The notes under the pieces: model-generated
The model's database searches: none
Told to the model about the DNA's origin: nothing
Seen by the model: the letters and a program-made list of their open reading frames with translations, nothing else
From: Salipaludibacillus neizhouensis
GTDB taxonomy: Bacteria; Bacillota; Bacilli; Bacillales; Salisediminibacteriaceae
DNA length: 64,000 bases
NCBI RefSeq assembly: GCF_002886185.1
Contig: NZ_KZ614146.1
Coordinates: forward strand, 2,825,924-2,889,923
Reading direction: 5' to 3'
Translations under genes and position numbers: made by a program
In this document: positions 9,350-18,552 of the stretch, piece by piece
Numbering within the stretch: position 1 is the first letter of the stretch
Layout of the letters: each line of letters starts with the position of its first letter

Positions 9350-12300
9350 ATGAATAACGTATCAAAAGAAATTCAACGATTCCGTGGAGCATTAAAGAAT
9401 GAACATGACAGTTGTGGTATTGTATCTTTTATTGAAAAAGAAAATATCCCCCTAAAGAAAAACATCGATGACACTATCCAAGCCCTTTTAAAGATGAATC
9501 ACCGAGCAGGCTTCACCAATGAAGAAGGCGATGGTGTTGGTATTCACATTGACATTCCTCGAGCTCTATGGAAGAAAAAACTCGATGCTGTTAACGTTCA
9601 TTCAACAGTGGTTGATTCTCCTTCATTTGTTGTTGGGCATTTATTTATTGAACGCACACCTGAAACTAGTAAATTTCAACAAGAAATGAAAGATTTTTTT
9701 TCTGCCAACGGACTCAAGCTGATATTTGAAAGTACAGCACAAACCAACCCACAAGCTTTAGGGCCTATTGCCAGGAGAGTCGAGCCTATTTTCTGGCAGG
9801 TCGCTTTTGAAATTGACAGTACATTAGAAATAAAAGACATTCGCTCCACTCTCTTTGATCTTACAATAACTTGTGAAAAAAACCTTGCTGTCCATGTAGC
9901 TTCTTTAAGTAATGAAAATGCTGTTTATAAAGTAATGGGCGCTGGGGATATTCTCCCGAAATATTACAATGATTTAGCTGATCCCTCTGTCGCTTCCACA
10001 ACAACGTTAGGCCATAATCGTTATTCTACGAATACCCTTTCTAACTTTTTTCGTGTGCAGCCATTTAGTGTTATTGGACATAATGGTGAAATAAACACAA
10101 TTGCAAAGCTTAGGGACGAAGCTAATATGGTTGGAGTTCCACTCGTGGAGAGCGGTAGTGATTCACAGGATTTGAATCGTATTATTGATACATTTGTATC
10201 CCGTAAAGGGGTATCATTATTTGAAGCGCTAGAAATAATGTTTCCGCCCATCGTGCATGAAATAAAACATTATCCTCCTCACCTGAAAGATCTGTACACA
10301 TATATAAGAGAAGCCTGGGGTCACTTCGCTCAAGGTCCAGCAGGTATTATATCACGACTTGGTGATGAAGCTGTTTTCAGCGTAGATTCTTTAGGGTTAC
10401 GACCAGTTTGGATGCTTGAAACAGAGACAAGTTTTATTTTTTCTTCCGAACAAGGTATTTTCACAACCGACGTTTACGTATCAGATCCGAAGCCATTGGC
10501 ACCCGGTGAAAAAGTTGGAATTAAGCGAAATAACTTCGGTACGATCGAAGTATTATCGCATAATGAACTTCAGGAAGAAGTATATCAACGCCTTTCTCCA
10601 AAGCTTTTCATTAAAGGGGCTGGTCAGCGTCTCACAACAAAATGGAAAAAACGAACAAGCAAAACACTTTTCCAACAAACCATTATTCCTTCTGTTTATG
10701 CTGCAAATGGATGGGACCGTGAACATATCCAACTCATTGAACAGATGGCTGATAAAGGAGCGGAACCAATTCGTTCACTTGGTCACGATGCTCCCCTGGC
10801 TGCCCTTCATCCTGGCCGAAAAAATGTCGCAGATTTTATTAAGGAAAGTGTTGCAGTAGTGACAAATCCAGCCATTGACCGAGACAGGGAAATGGAACAC
10901 TTCTCCACTCGGGTAATTATAGGAAAACGTCCCAGCCTTTTTAAATCAGAATCAGTGAAAAATATTATCGAGCTAGACTCTCCTTTAATTGCAGAAGGAA
11001 AAGCTGGGAAAGGATTAGAATCTGAATATCATCATCCTACCTTTGAAGGGTTAGTAGAATATTATCAAGAAAATAATGAACTAGCTGTTTTTCAACTTGT
11101 CCGTTTAGAAGACGAAGAAGTTGTAGACGCATTAAATCGTTTGAAGAACGAGGCTGAAACAGCTGTTAAATCTGGTAAGTCCTTTCTCGTCTTTGATGAT
11201 CACGGAACTCATACAGGTCAATCCTATTGGCTTGATCCTCATCTAGCAATATCAGCTGTGGATCAAGGCTTAACTAGTATGAAGCTAAGACGTGATTGTT
11301 CCATAGTTCTTCGCTCCGGTAGTATTCGCACACTGCATGACATAGCGGTTGTATTTGGTTTAGGTACAGATCTCATTCATCCTTATGTGATGTTTTCGAC
11401 AGTCTTGGAGGATAGTCCAGAACCTGCGACGAAATTGTATAGTGCGTTAAATAAAGGACTGGAAAAAATCATATCTACTATTGGTATTCATGAACTGAGG
11501 GGATATGGGCGTCTCTTTTCTGCTATAGGTTTAAATGAAGAAATTGCCGATTACCTTGATGTAGTAAACTATCTTGGCAGTAATGATTTAAGCTTTAATT
11601 TCAATAGTATGAAAGCTGATAGCATCCTCCGCAAAGAAGACTACCATAATGATAAAGTTCGTCCAGGAAAAACATTTCATATTTTCCCGCGAATTTGGAA
11701 GTCTCTTGGGGAATTAGCAGCTGGAAAAATTGAGTACAATGTTTTTAAAGAGAAAATATCTGAACAAGAAGAAAAAAATCCAATTACTATTCGACATTAT
11801 ACAAAATTAAAAGAGATACAATCCGATATTGAACCAACAGATGTGAATGTTGGTGTAGGCAAACATGATTTACCATTTATGATTAGTTCGATGTCATTTG
11901 GATCTCAGGGGGAAGTTGCATTCCGCGCCTATGCTGAAGCAGCAAACCGGTTAAACATGATTAGTTTTAACGGTGAAGGTGGAGAAATCAAGGATATGCT
12001 TGGAAAGTATCCGAATACACGCGGTCAACAAATTGCTTCTGGGCGATTTGGAGTGAACGTAGAACTGCTGAATTCCACAAATTTATTAGAAATAAAAATT
12101 GGTCAAGGAGCCAAACCTGGAGAAGGCGGTCATTTACCGGGATCAAAAGTCACGGATAAAGTTGCTGCTGCCCGGAATGCGACAACTGGATCCGATTTGA
12201 TTTCCCCATCCAATAATCATGATATTTATTCGATTGAAGATTTAGCGCAAATGATAACAGAAATTAAAACTGCAAACGACCAAGCAAAGGTGGCTGTAAA

Positions 12301-13849
12301 AGTACCTATCGTACCTAATATTGGAACCATTTCTGTCGGAATCGCAAAAGCCGGTGCTGATTTTATCACATTAAGCGGTTTTGATGGTGGCACAGGTGCC
12401 GCCCGGGTACATGCTCTTCAGCACGTTGGATTACCCGCAGAGATAGGAGTAAAAGCGGCTCACTTTGCCCTTCTAGAAGCTGGACTCAGACATAAAGTAG
12501 AGCTCTGGGCCGATGGTGGTGTTAAAAGCGTGGAAGATGCGGTGAAGCTTATGCTTCTCGGGGCAAATCGGATTGGCTTCGGGACATTATCGATGATCGC
12601 AGTTGGTTGTACAGCTTGTCGAGGCTGTCATTTGGATACTTGTCATGTGGGTATTGCTACCCAAATTGAAACAGAAACACAAGCAAAAGACCATGGTCTG
12701 CGACGTTTTGTTCCACGAGATTTTGAGAATGCAGTTCAAGGACTTACTAACCTGTTTCAAGCTTTCGGTAAAGAACTACAATCCGTTACTGCATCATTAG
12801 GCTTTAAAAATACGCAAGAAATGGTTGGCCGAGCTGATTTATTAGAACAAACTCGAGGAGAACTAAATCTCGATTTAACAGAGTTGCTTTCAACCCTTCC
12901 AGAGCAAGACTTAGCCCCCTTCGAACCAGTGAAGGTGTTGGAGGAAACATCAGAACGTCAACTTGCAGTTGCAGCTGGTGCAGAGTTTGATTATTTAGAC
13001 GGTAATTCCCAGGAGCTTACCACATCTCGTAATTTCGAAGCAGTAACCAGTGAACAGCGTGTGTTAGGTAGTCGCGTCTCTTGTCACAGAGTTAGAGATA
13101 AATTAGATGGTTCCTATCGTTCACTTCCTGAGATAGATTTGCGTTACTCGAAAGGTTCGATTCTTGGCAATGGTTTAGGCGCTTATAATAGCGAAGGCGT
13201 GAATATTCATATCACAGGGGGAGCACAGGACGGTGTCGGAAAAACATCTTTTGGCGGCTCTTTCAAAATATTTAAAACAAAAGGAGCACATGGAGAATTG
13301 CTAAATGGATCTGTAGGGAAGGGTATTGGATACGGCGCACAAAAAGGCTTGTTTATTGTTCAAGGAAATGCAGATTCACGAGCTGGGATTCGCTTATCAG
13401 GAGCAGATATGATTTTTGGAGGACGACTTAAAACACCTTTAAAAAAAGATCAACACTATAATATTGGAATAACTGCAAATATTAAAGGCTTTGCGTTTGA
13501 ATATATGACTAATGGCAGAGGACTTGTTATGGGTGATCCCGGACCGTGGATGGCAGCAGGAATGACAGGTGGTGTCGTTTACCTCAGACTAGATCCGGCT
13601 ATGGGCTTAGATGAAAGTACTCTTTTGTCACGTATTGCAAAAGGGGCAAAGGTGTCTATCGAGCCTCTATCTGACAAAGGCATCAAAGATGTTACTGAAC
13701 TTCTCAGTTTATACAGAGATGAATTGGCTCTGCTTAACCAAGACGAAGAAAAAGGTCTTGTCGTTAAACTGTTGGAAAATCCATCTGTTTACTTCAGGCA
13801 AGTTACTCCTGTTAAACTACAAGCAGATCCAGCAGTATCAACAGAATAA
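9350..13849 (+). CDS. Divergent glutamate synthase, large subunit type
   Basis: About 1499 residues with the full GltB plan. The N-terminal class II glutaminase domain has the catalytic Cys in EHDSCG (residue 22 from this start, so a short propeptide is implied) and the RYSTNT and HNGEINT motifs. After the central domain, the FMN-binding synthase domain contains SMSFGSQGE, GQGAKPGEGGHLPG and SGFDGGTGAA. The [3Fe-4S] motif C-x5-C-x4-C is seen in CTACRGCHLDTCHVG. A C-terminal GXGXG-type beta-helix follows. The sequence differs a lot from B. subtilis GltA, and no gltD small subunit is adjacent, so the electron donor is unclear. It could be a ferredoxin-like or specialised paralog. The start choice is discussed at 9318-9349. 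Confidence 0.85.
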   Translation: MNNVSKEIQRFRGALKNEHDSCGIVSFIEKENIPLKKNIDDTIQALLKMNHRAGFTNEEGDGVGIHIDIPRALWKKKLDAVNVHSTVVDSPSFVVGHLFIERTPETSKFQQEMKDFFSANGLKLIFESTAQTNPQALGPIARRVEPIFWQVAFEIDSTLEIKDIRSTLFDLTITCEKNLAVHVASLSNENAVYKVMGAGDILPKYYNDLADPSVASTTTLGHNRYSTNTLSNFFRVQPFSVIGHNGEINTIAKLRDEANMVGVPLVESGSDSQDLNRIIDTFVSRKGVSLFEALEIMFPPIVHEIKHYPPHLKDLYTYIREAWGHFAQGPAGIISRLGDEAVFSVDSLGLRPVWMLETETSFIFSSEQGIFTTDVYVSDPKPLAPGEKVGIKRNNFGTIEVLSHNELQEEVYQRLSPKLFIKGAGQRLTTKWKKRTSKTLFQQTIIPSVYAANGWDREHIQLIEQMADKGAEPIRSLGHDAPLAALHPGRKNVADFIKESVAVVTNPAIDRDREMEHFSTRVIIGKRPSLFKSESVKNIIELDSPLIAEGKAGKGLESEYHHPTFEGLVEYYQENNELAVFQLVRLEDEEVVDALNRLKNEAETAVKSGKSFLVFDDHGTHTGQSYWLDPHLAISAVDQGLTSMKLRRDCSIVLRSGSIRTLHDIAVVFGLGTDLIHPYVMFSTVLEDSPEPATKLYSALNKGLEKIISTIGIHELRGYGRLFSAIGLNEEIADYLDVVNYLGSNDLSFNFNSMKADSILRKEDYHNDKVRPGKTFHIFPRIWKSLGELAAGKIEYNVFKEKISEQEEKNPITIRHYTKLKEIQSDIEPTDVNVGVGKHDLPFMISSMSFGSQGEVAFRAYAEAANRLNMISFNGEGGEIKDMLGKYPNTRGQQIASGRFGVNVELLNSTNLLEIKIGQGAKPGEGGHLPGSKVTDKVAAARNATTGSDLISPSNNHDIYSIEDLAQMITEIKTANDQAKVAVKVPIVPNIGTISVGIAKAGADFITLSGFDGGTGAARVHALQHVGLPAEIGVKAAHFALLEAGLRHKVELWADGGVKSVEDAVKLMLLGANRIGFGTLSMIAVGCTACRGCHLDTCHVGIATQIETETQAKDHGLRRFVPRDFENAVQGLTNLFQAFGKELQSVTASLGFKNTQEMVGRADLLEQTRGELNLDLTELLSTLPEQDLAPFEPVKVLEETSERQLAVAAGAEFDYLDGNSQELTTSRNFEAVTSEQRVLGSRVSCHRVRDKLDGSYRSLPEIDLRYSKGSILGNGLGAYNSEGVNIHITGGAQDGVGKTSFGGSFKIFKTKGAHGELLNGSVGKGIGYGAQKGLFIVQGNADSRAGIRLSGADMIFGGRLKTPLKKDQHYNIGITANIKGFAFEYMTNGRGLVMGDPGPWMAAGMTGGVVYLRLDPAMGLDESTLLSRIAKGAKVSIEPLSDKGIKDVTELLSLYRDELALLNQDEEKGLVVKLLENPSVYFRQVTPVKLQADPAVSTE

Positions 13850-13876
13850 AATTCTATATAAACTCATATATATACT

Positions 13877-13919
13877 AACTCCAGAAAACAGGCTTTAATG
13901 TCTGTTTTCCGGAGTTTTC
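13877..13919 (+). terminator. Terminator of the gltB-like gene
   Basis: AACTCCaGAAAACAG / CTGTTTTCcGGAGTT stem with a 10-nt loop followed by TTCTGTTT. Confidence 0.85.
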
Positions 13920-14066
13920 TGTTTAGCAGAGCCTTCAAATAAACATTGAAAATCCAGTAATTATTATTCTAGCGACGAGAATTTTCACCGGTTGCAGTTT
14001 TACAGAAAGAGGTGTATAGTACAATTTTAAAGTCAACTTTTTAATTATTAGTCAAATACTTTCTTA

Positions 14067-14222
14067 CTAAGAAAAATGGCAGAGCCGTCTTTTATTAAAT
14101 ACAGCGTCAGCTTCCGCCGCCGAGTAGCCCCTACGAAGTGCGTGTAGGTGCTACTCGAAAGGGGGTGGGTTTTCCCTTGATACGTGCGGCGTGAAGGTAG
14201 CTGCTAATTTATAAATTCTTAT
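14067..14222 (+). repeat. Repeat A, copy A2 (156 bp)
   Basis: Long form with both inner hairpins: GAGTAGC.CCTAC / GTAGGTGCTACTC and AAGGG / CCCTT. The head hairpin (TGGC / GCCG) is slightly degraded. Ends are CTAAGAA / TTCTTAT. It lies between the gltB-like gene and ygaE, ending about 60 bp before the ygaE start. Confidence 0.85.
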
Positions 14223-14284
14223 CTTAGAACAAAATCTGCCGACCTTTATCATTAGCATTGTTTTCGAAAGGAACTGGAATAATT

Positions 14285-15367
14285 ATGAGGCTAGGAGCAC
14301 GTATTTTCAAAACCGGATTGGCCGTAACCCTTGCTTTATACGCCGCTATTTGGCTAGGCCACGAGGCGCCTGTATTTGGAGGGTTAGCTGCATTTTTTGC
14401 CGTACAACCATCCGTCCACAAAAGTTTGACACTTATTTGGGACCAAATTCAAGCAAATGTCGTAAGTGCTGTACTAGCAATAGTATTCGTTTTAGCTTTT
14501 GGGCACGAACCCTTTGTTGTAGGTGTTGTTGTATTACTAATTATTGCTATTCATATTAAATTTAAAAAAGAGGATATTATCCCTTTAGCGGTCGTTACTG
14601 CGATTATTATTATGGGGAATCCGACCGAAGATTTTATAAACTTTGCAGCAAACCGGTTTCTATTAGTAATGATTGGGGTATTTTCCGCATTTATTGTAAA
14701 TATGATTTTTTTGCCCCCAAAACACGAAAACCAGCTGTATCATCGGATTACAGATACAAATGATAAAATTATTCAATGGATTCGATTGATTTTACATCAT
14801 GAGGTAGAGTACCAGACATTAAACCAGGATATGAAAAAAATCCGTGGTTCTGTTGGAAAGCTAGAAACCCTTTATACGTTATATAAAGAAGAGAGAAATT
14901 ATTTCAAGAAAAATGAATACGCACGAATGCGAAAGGTTGTCCTATTTAGGCAAATGCTTGTTACTACAAAAAAAGCTAAAGAAATATTGAAAAGCTTGAG
15001 TAAACATGACAATGTTTTAACACAGTTGCCAGAGGAATTAGAACAACTCATGCAGCTTCAAGTTGATTACCTAACTAATTATCATGAACGGATTCTTTTA
15101 AAGTACATGGGTAAAGTGAAGAAACAATCTACCGAACAGTTTTACGATGAGATTCACTCCGGTAAGCACCAACTCATAAATGTATTTATGACCTACCATC
15201 GTGATGATCAAATAGATCTGGATGAGTGGATTCAATTTCTTCCTGTCATTGCACTTATCGTTGAATATAGTGAAGAATTAGAGCATTTAGACAAACTCGT
15301 TGACGGTTTCTTCACTTATCATACAGATGACAATGAAGTGAATATAAAAGAGAGAGATCAATACTAA
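14285..15367 (+). CDS. ygaE: YgaE-like aromatic acid exporter family protein
   Basis: A 360-residue membrane protein of the ArAE/FUSC group, which in other bacteria includes aromatic-acid efflux proteins. The N-terminal half holds about four to five close membrane segments (residues 8-150). The C-terminal half is soluble and helical with charged, coiled-coil-like stretches (about 155-345). The ATG at 14285 follows GAAAGGA; a TTG at 14258 would precede the ribosome site. Length and position between gsaB and the ABC transporter match B. subtilis YgaE. The substrate is unknown. Confidence 0.8.
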   Translation: MRLGARIFKTGLAVTLALYAAIWLGHEAPVFGGLAAFFAVQPSVHKSLTLIWDQIQANVVSAVLAIVFVLAFGHEPFVVGVVVLLIIAIHIKFKKEDIIPLAVVTAIIIMGNPTEDFINFAANRFLLVMIGVFSAFIVNMIFLPPKHENQLYHRITDTNDKIIQWIRLILHHEVEYQTLNQDMKKIRGSVGKLETLYTLYKEERNYFKKNEYARMRKVVLFRQMLVTTKKAKEILKSLSKHDNVLTQLPEELEQLMQLQVDYLTNYHERILLKYMGKVKKQSTEQFYDEIHSGKHQLINVFMTYHRDDQIDLDEWIQFLPVIALIVEYSEELEHLDKLVDGFFTYHTDDNEVNIKERDQY

Positions 15368-15369
15368 AT

Positions 15370-15424
15370 TAATAAAAGTGCATTGCGTCTTTTGTATCTA
15401 TTTTATTACATCGTTATCACGAAG
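15370..15424 (+). repeat. Head-like segment of composite B1-C1
   Basis: It begins 3 bp after the ygaE stop. AAAAGTGCATTGCGTCTTTTGTAT resembles the degenerate A head, and the flank TATTTTATTACATCGTTATC... is shared in form with the sequences before the other B copies (TTTTGTTGCTTTAT). Confidence 0.5.
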
Positions 15425-15551
15425 GTTGTTTGGAAGAATTCCGCTCGCTTTCCGTGGATGATCAAGCGAGCCTCCTCGAGCAAACTGACGCTCTGCGGGG
15501 TCTCGCTTGAATCATTCTTCCACAGGAGTCTCACGGATTCTTCCAAACAAC
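15425..15551. repeat. Repeat B, copy B1
   Basis: A module of about 127 bp with inverted ends GTTGTTTGGAAGAATTCCGC... / ...GGATTCTTCCAAACAAC. Inside, GTGGATGATCAAGCGAG pairs with CTCGCTTGAATCAT..TTCCAC, and GAGCAAAC..ACGCTC forms the tip, so the whole module can fold as one long imperfect hairpin. Other copies are at 35588 and 44653. Confidence 0.85.
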
Positions 15552-15618
15552 ATTTTTTTAAGGGAGTTTACGTAATAGTTATTATCGTTATTATTTCTGG
15601 ACTTAAAAAAATTTTTTT

Positions 15619-15768
15619 GAACAAATAATTCGAAGTAGCGAAGGCGGCGACTCCCTGCGGGAAAAGCAATAGCTAAAGACCTCGCAGGGACGAACTTTCC
15701 CGAGGAGACTGAAGCATTGCCCGCGTAAAGCGTCCGCCTAGAGCGGATTCGAGCAACTCTGCTCAAAG
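15619..15768 (+). repeat. Repeat C, copy C1
   Basis: A module of about 150 bp starting GAACAAATAATTCGAAG, with core GGCGGCGACTCCCTGCGGG, ACCTCGCAGGGACG, ending TCCGCCTAGAGCGGATTCGAG. The ends TTCGAA / TTCGAG and the arms GCGGG..GCAATAGC / GCATTGCCCGC can pair. It follows B1 with a spacer of about 70 bp. Confidence 0.85.
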
Positions 15769-15799
15769 TAAAATGACAACATCAAAAAATCCACATCAA

Positions 15800-15846
15800 A
15801 ATGGCACTGAAAAAGAATCATCTTTTTCAGTGCCATTATTTTTTTA
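15800..15846 (+). terminator. Terminator between ygaE and the ABC gene
   Basis: Perfect 17-bp stem AATGGCACTGAAAAAGA / TCTTTTTCAGTGCCATT with a 4-nt loop, then ATTTTTTT. Convergent genes flank it, so it may serve both. Confidence 0.9.
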
Positions 15847-15924
15847 TGTTATTTTGAGATTTCGCCGCGCTTTGATTCTCCAAACTTCTTATCCAAAACA
15901 AGAAAATTTAGTAACAATGGATTA

Positions 15925-17667
15925 TTAATTAAACTTTTGAATTTGAAACAAGTTATAATAGGCACCTTGTTTTTTCATAAGTTCATCATGACTTCCCATC
16001 TCTACCATTCTTCCATGATCAATTACAATAATTTTATCTGAATGTGTAATGGTGGAAAGACGATGAGCTACGATAAAAGTAGTTCGATTTTCCGCTAAAC
16101 GAAACAAGGATTGTTGAATTAAGCTTTCACTTTCTAAATCTAACGAACTCGTCGCTTCATCAAAAACAAGGATTTCCGGACTTTTTAAAAATACACGTGC
16201 AATAGCTAACCTTTGTTTTTGTCCTCCTGACAATTTCACACCACGTTCTCCAATATTGGTAGCATAACCTTCTGGGAGAGCACGAATGAATTCGTCAGCA
16301 TTAGCTGCTTCTGCTGCGCTGTATACTTCTTCATCTGTTGCTTCCGGTTTCCCCATTTTAATATTAAACATAACGGAATCACTAAATATGACATTATCCT
16401 GCAGAACCATTCCAACTCGATCTCGCAATGATCGCACTTGATAATCCCTGACATCTTTACCATCAATAACAATTCTACCCTCAGTTACATCATGAAAACG
16501 AGGAATTAAACTCATAATCGTACTTTTTCCGCCCCCGCTCATACCAACTATCGCAACTGTTTCTCCTCTTTCAACGCGAAAGCTGACATCCTTTAAGACA
16601 GGCTCATTCTCTATATAATGAAAGTTGACTCTGTCAAAGATGACTTCTCCCTGCGGATGAGAATATGGTACAGCATCTTCTTTGTCTTCAATATCATATT
16701 TCTCATCAATAAGTTCGAACACTCTATCCATGGAAGCAACTGCTTGCGTAAGAATTGTTGAAGAATTAACAAGCCTGCGTAAAGGACTGTATAATTGATC
16801 CATATATGCAACAAATGCAACCATTGTACCTACCGTTAAGCCGTTTTGTATAACCAATACCCCGGCAAAACCGATCACAAGAATTGGGGCTATATCCGTA
16901 ATTGTATTTACTACTGCAAACGTCTTTGCGTTCCATCTCGTATGATCAACTGCTTTAGAAAAGAAGTTTTCATTGCGCGTATCAAATTCCTTTTGCTCGT
17001 AATCCTCTAAGGCAAAACTTCGTATCACATTCATCCCTTGAAGTCGTTCATGCAAATGCCCTTGTACTTCAGCAAGTGCCTGAGAACGCCGACGTGTCAT
17101 ATCGCGCAGTTTACTAAAGAAATACTTAATTGCAAACCCATAAAATGGTAATAATGCAATGGCAACTAAGGTAAGTGAAACATCCATCGTTAACATAATT
17201 ATAATAGCAACAATAATCGTAAACAGGTCAATCCAAATATTCATCATACCTGTCATAACAAAGTTCTTTGTTTGCTCTACGTCATTAATGACTCGGGAAA
17301 TAACTTCTCCGGATTTACTATTTGAGTAAAACTTAAGACTTAGTTTTTGTAAATGATGAAATAAACCATCGCGAATATCATACAATACTTTATTTCCTAT
17401 CCATTGCGCTAAATATTGACGATAATATTCAACTGGAGGTCTGATGATCACAAATAAGACAAATACTATTCCCATTAACCAGTAAAGGTTACTCAATTGC
17501 TCATTACTAGACAGTCCCTCTGCTCCAATAATATCATCAATAACATATCTTATAACCAAAGGCATCATTAACGGTATCCCAAATTTCACCATACCGATAA
17601 GAACAGTTAGCACTATTTGTTTCCAATATGGTTTTACAAAACTCATGTATCTTTTCATACTATCCAA
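15925..17667 (-). CDS. ygaD: ABC exporter, fused membrane and ATPase domains (YgaD-like)
   Basis: A half-transporter of about 580 residues, expected to dimerise. The N-terminal six-helix exporter domain (about 1-310) precedes an ATP-binding domain with Walker A GMSGGGKST, signature LSGGQKQR, Walker B ILVFDEATSSLD and the VAHRLST switch His. The substrate is not predictable. For the start, the first ATG (17676) touches the GTAGGAG ribosome site. The TTG at 17667 has the right 9-nt spacing and gives MDSMKRYMSFVKPYWK, which fits how relatives begin, so I use it. Repeat A3 ends up just upstream of the ribosome site. Confidence 0.9.
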   Translation of the reverse strand: MDSMKRYMSFVKPYWKQIVLTVLIGMVKFGIPLMMPLVIRYVIDDIIGAEGLSSNEQLSNLYWLMGIVFVLFVIIRPPVEYYRQYLAQWIGNKVLYDIRDGLFHHLQKLSLKFYSNSKSGEVISRVINDVEQTKNFVMTGMMNIWIDLFTIIVAIIIMLTMDVSLTLVAIALLPFYGFAIKYFFSKLRDMTRRRSQALAEVQGHLHERLQGMNVIRSFALEDYEQKEFDTRNENFFSKAVDHTRWNAKTFAVVNTITDIAPILVIGFAGVLVIQNGLTVGTMVAFVAYMDQLYSPLRRLVNSSTILTQAVASMDRVFELIDEKYDIEDKEDAVPYSHPQGEVIFDRVNFHYIENEPVLKDVSFRVERGETVAIVGMSGGGKSTIMSLIPRFHDVTEGRIVIDGKDVRDYQVRSLRDRVGMVLQDNVIFSDSVMFNIKMGKPEATDEEVYSAAEAANADEFIRALPEGYATNIGERGVKLSGGQKQRLAIARVFLKSPEILVFDEATSSLDLESESLIQQSLFRLAENRTTFIVAHRLSTITHSDKIIVIDHGRMVEMGSHDELMKKQGAYYNLFQIQKFN

Positions 17668-17688
17668 GTCAAACATCTCCTACTTTAT

Positions 17689-17844
17689 ATAAGAAAAACG
17701 CGTAGCGTCTTTTATTATAAACAGCGTGATCTTTCGCCACCCCGAGTAGCACCTACGTAACTGAGTGTAGGTGCTACTCGAAATGAAGGGTGAGTTTCCC
17801 TTGATACTTGCGGCGAAAAGAGCTGTCATCTTATACTTTCTTAC
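17689..17844 (+). repeat. Repeat A, copy A3 (156 bp)
   Basis: Long form. The head hairpin is ACGC-GTA-GCGT instead of ACGGC/GCCGT, a paired change. The long stem reads ACAGC..ATCTTTCGCC / GGCGAAAAGAGCTGT. Inner hairpins are GAGTAGCACCTAC / GTAGGTGCTACTC and AAGGG / CCCTT. It lies between ntdP and the ABC gene, opposite in orientation to both, with its edge about 9 bp from the ABC ribosome site. Confidence 0.9.
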
Positions 17845-17856
17845 CTTGTAAAGCAA

Positions 17857-17897
17857 AGAAGAGACGGCTCATAATACATGAGCCGCTCTCTTTTATT
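17857..17897 (-). terminator. ntdP terminator
   Basis: Stem GAGAcGGCTCA / TGAGCCgCTCTC with a 7-nt loop. It is followed by TCTTCTTTGCTTT on the minus strand and TTTTATT on the plus strand. Confidence 0.8.
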
Positions 17898-17910
17898 AGC
17901 AACTTTCATT

Positions 17911-18438
17911 TTATCGGTGTTGTAAAAATCGTTCGTACCAATACTCAATAAACGCTGGCTCAAATGGTCCCTTTTGTTGACTTATCCATGATACCAGTTC
18001 GTCAACAGTCTTCCAAAGTATATGCTCTACTTCCTCAGGATACTTCATTTGATTCTTATGTAAAGCAAACTCATCTTCATCCAATAGTTTATAAGTCATA
18101 TCAGGAAAAACTTTGATATCTAAATCATAATCTATATATTTAAGTGCTTCATCATCATAAGTAAAAGGAGTTCCTAAATTACAGTAATAATAAATTCCGT
18201 CGTTTCTAATCATTCCAATGACGTTAAACCAATGTTTTGCTGTAAAGTAGCAAATAGCCGGCTCTCGGGTACGCCATTGACGACCATCGGATTCATGAAC
18301 AATTATTCGGTCATTTCCGCCAACAATTTCTTGAGATGTTCCTTTTAAAATAATCGTTTCTTCCCAAACACGATGTAGATGTCCATTGTGTTTATAGCTT
18401 TGTACTTCTATATTACTTCCAATTTGAGGGAATTTCAC
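17911..18438 (-). CDS. ntdP: Nucleoside tri- and diphosphatase NtdP (DUF402, YgaC-like)
   Basis: A 175-residue DUF402 protein close to B. subtilis YgaC/NtdP, a metal-dependent hydrolase of nucleoside tri- and diphosphates. Family wording is clear: [47 protein letters not shown] and [16 protein letters not shown] (acidic metal ligands). The GTG at 18438 has AAAGGAG 9 nt upstream and begins MKFPQIG, as relatives do. An ATG three bases upstream is followed at once by TGA. Reading the frame further upstream only translates repeat sequence. It is downstream of the DUF3939-like gene on the same strand. Confidence 0.92.
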   Translation of the reverse strand: MKFPQIGSNIEVQSYKHNGHLHRVWEETIILKGTSQEIVGGNDRIIVHESDGRQWRTREPAICYFTAKHWFNVIGMIRNDGIYYYCNLGTPFTYDDEALKYIDYDLDIKVFPDMTYKLLDEDEFALHKNQMKYPEEVEHILWKTVDELVSWISQQKGPFEPAFIEYWYERFLQHR

Positions 18439-18504
18439 ATGCGTACGCTCCTTTCTTAATAACTTTTCTAGAAATTGCTCCTTAATTAGAACAGAGTGGT
18501 GCTT

Positions 18505-18552
18505 GAATTCACTAATGGGACGATTTCCACAGGCAACATTCAGTCTCCTCGG
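18505..18552 (-). repeat. Truncated, degenerate repeat C remnant
   Basis: GAATTCACTAATGGG..., then TTTCCACAGGCAACATTCAG and TCTCCTCGGAG, follow the order of the inverted C module at 26705-26860. The remnant stops exactly where repeat A4 begins, suggesting that A4 joined into, or replaced, the rest of a C element. Confidence 0.6.

Noticed and set aside
10416-10859. 147-codon frame inside the gltB-like gene
   Set aside because: It is a shifted-frame shadow of a clearly coding region and has no ribosome site or family wording.
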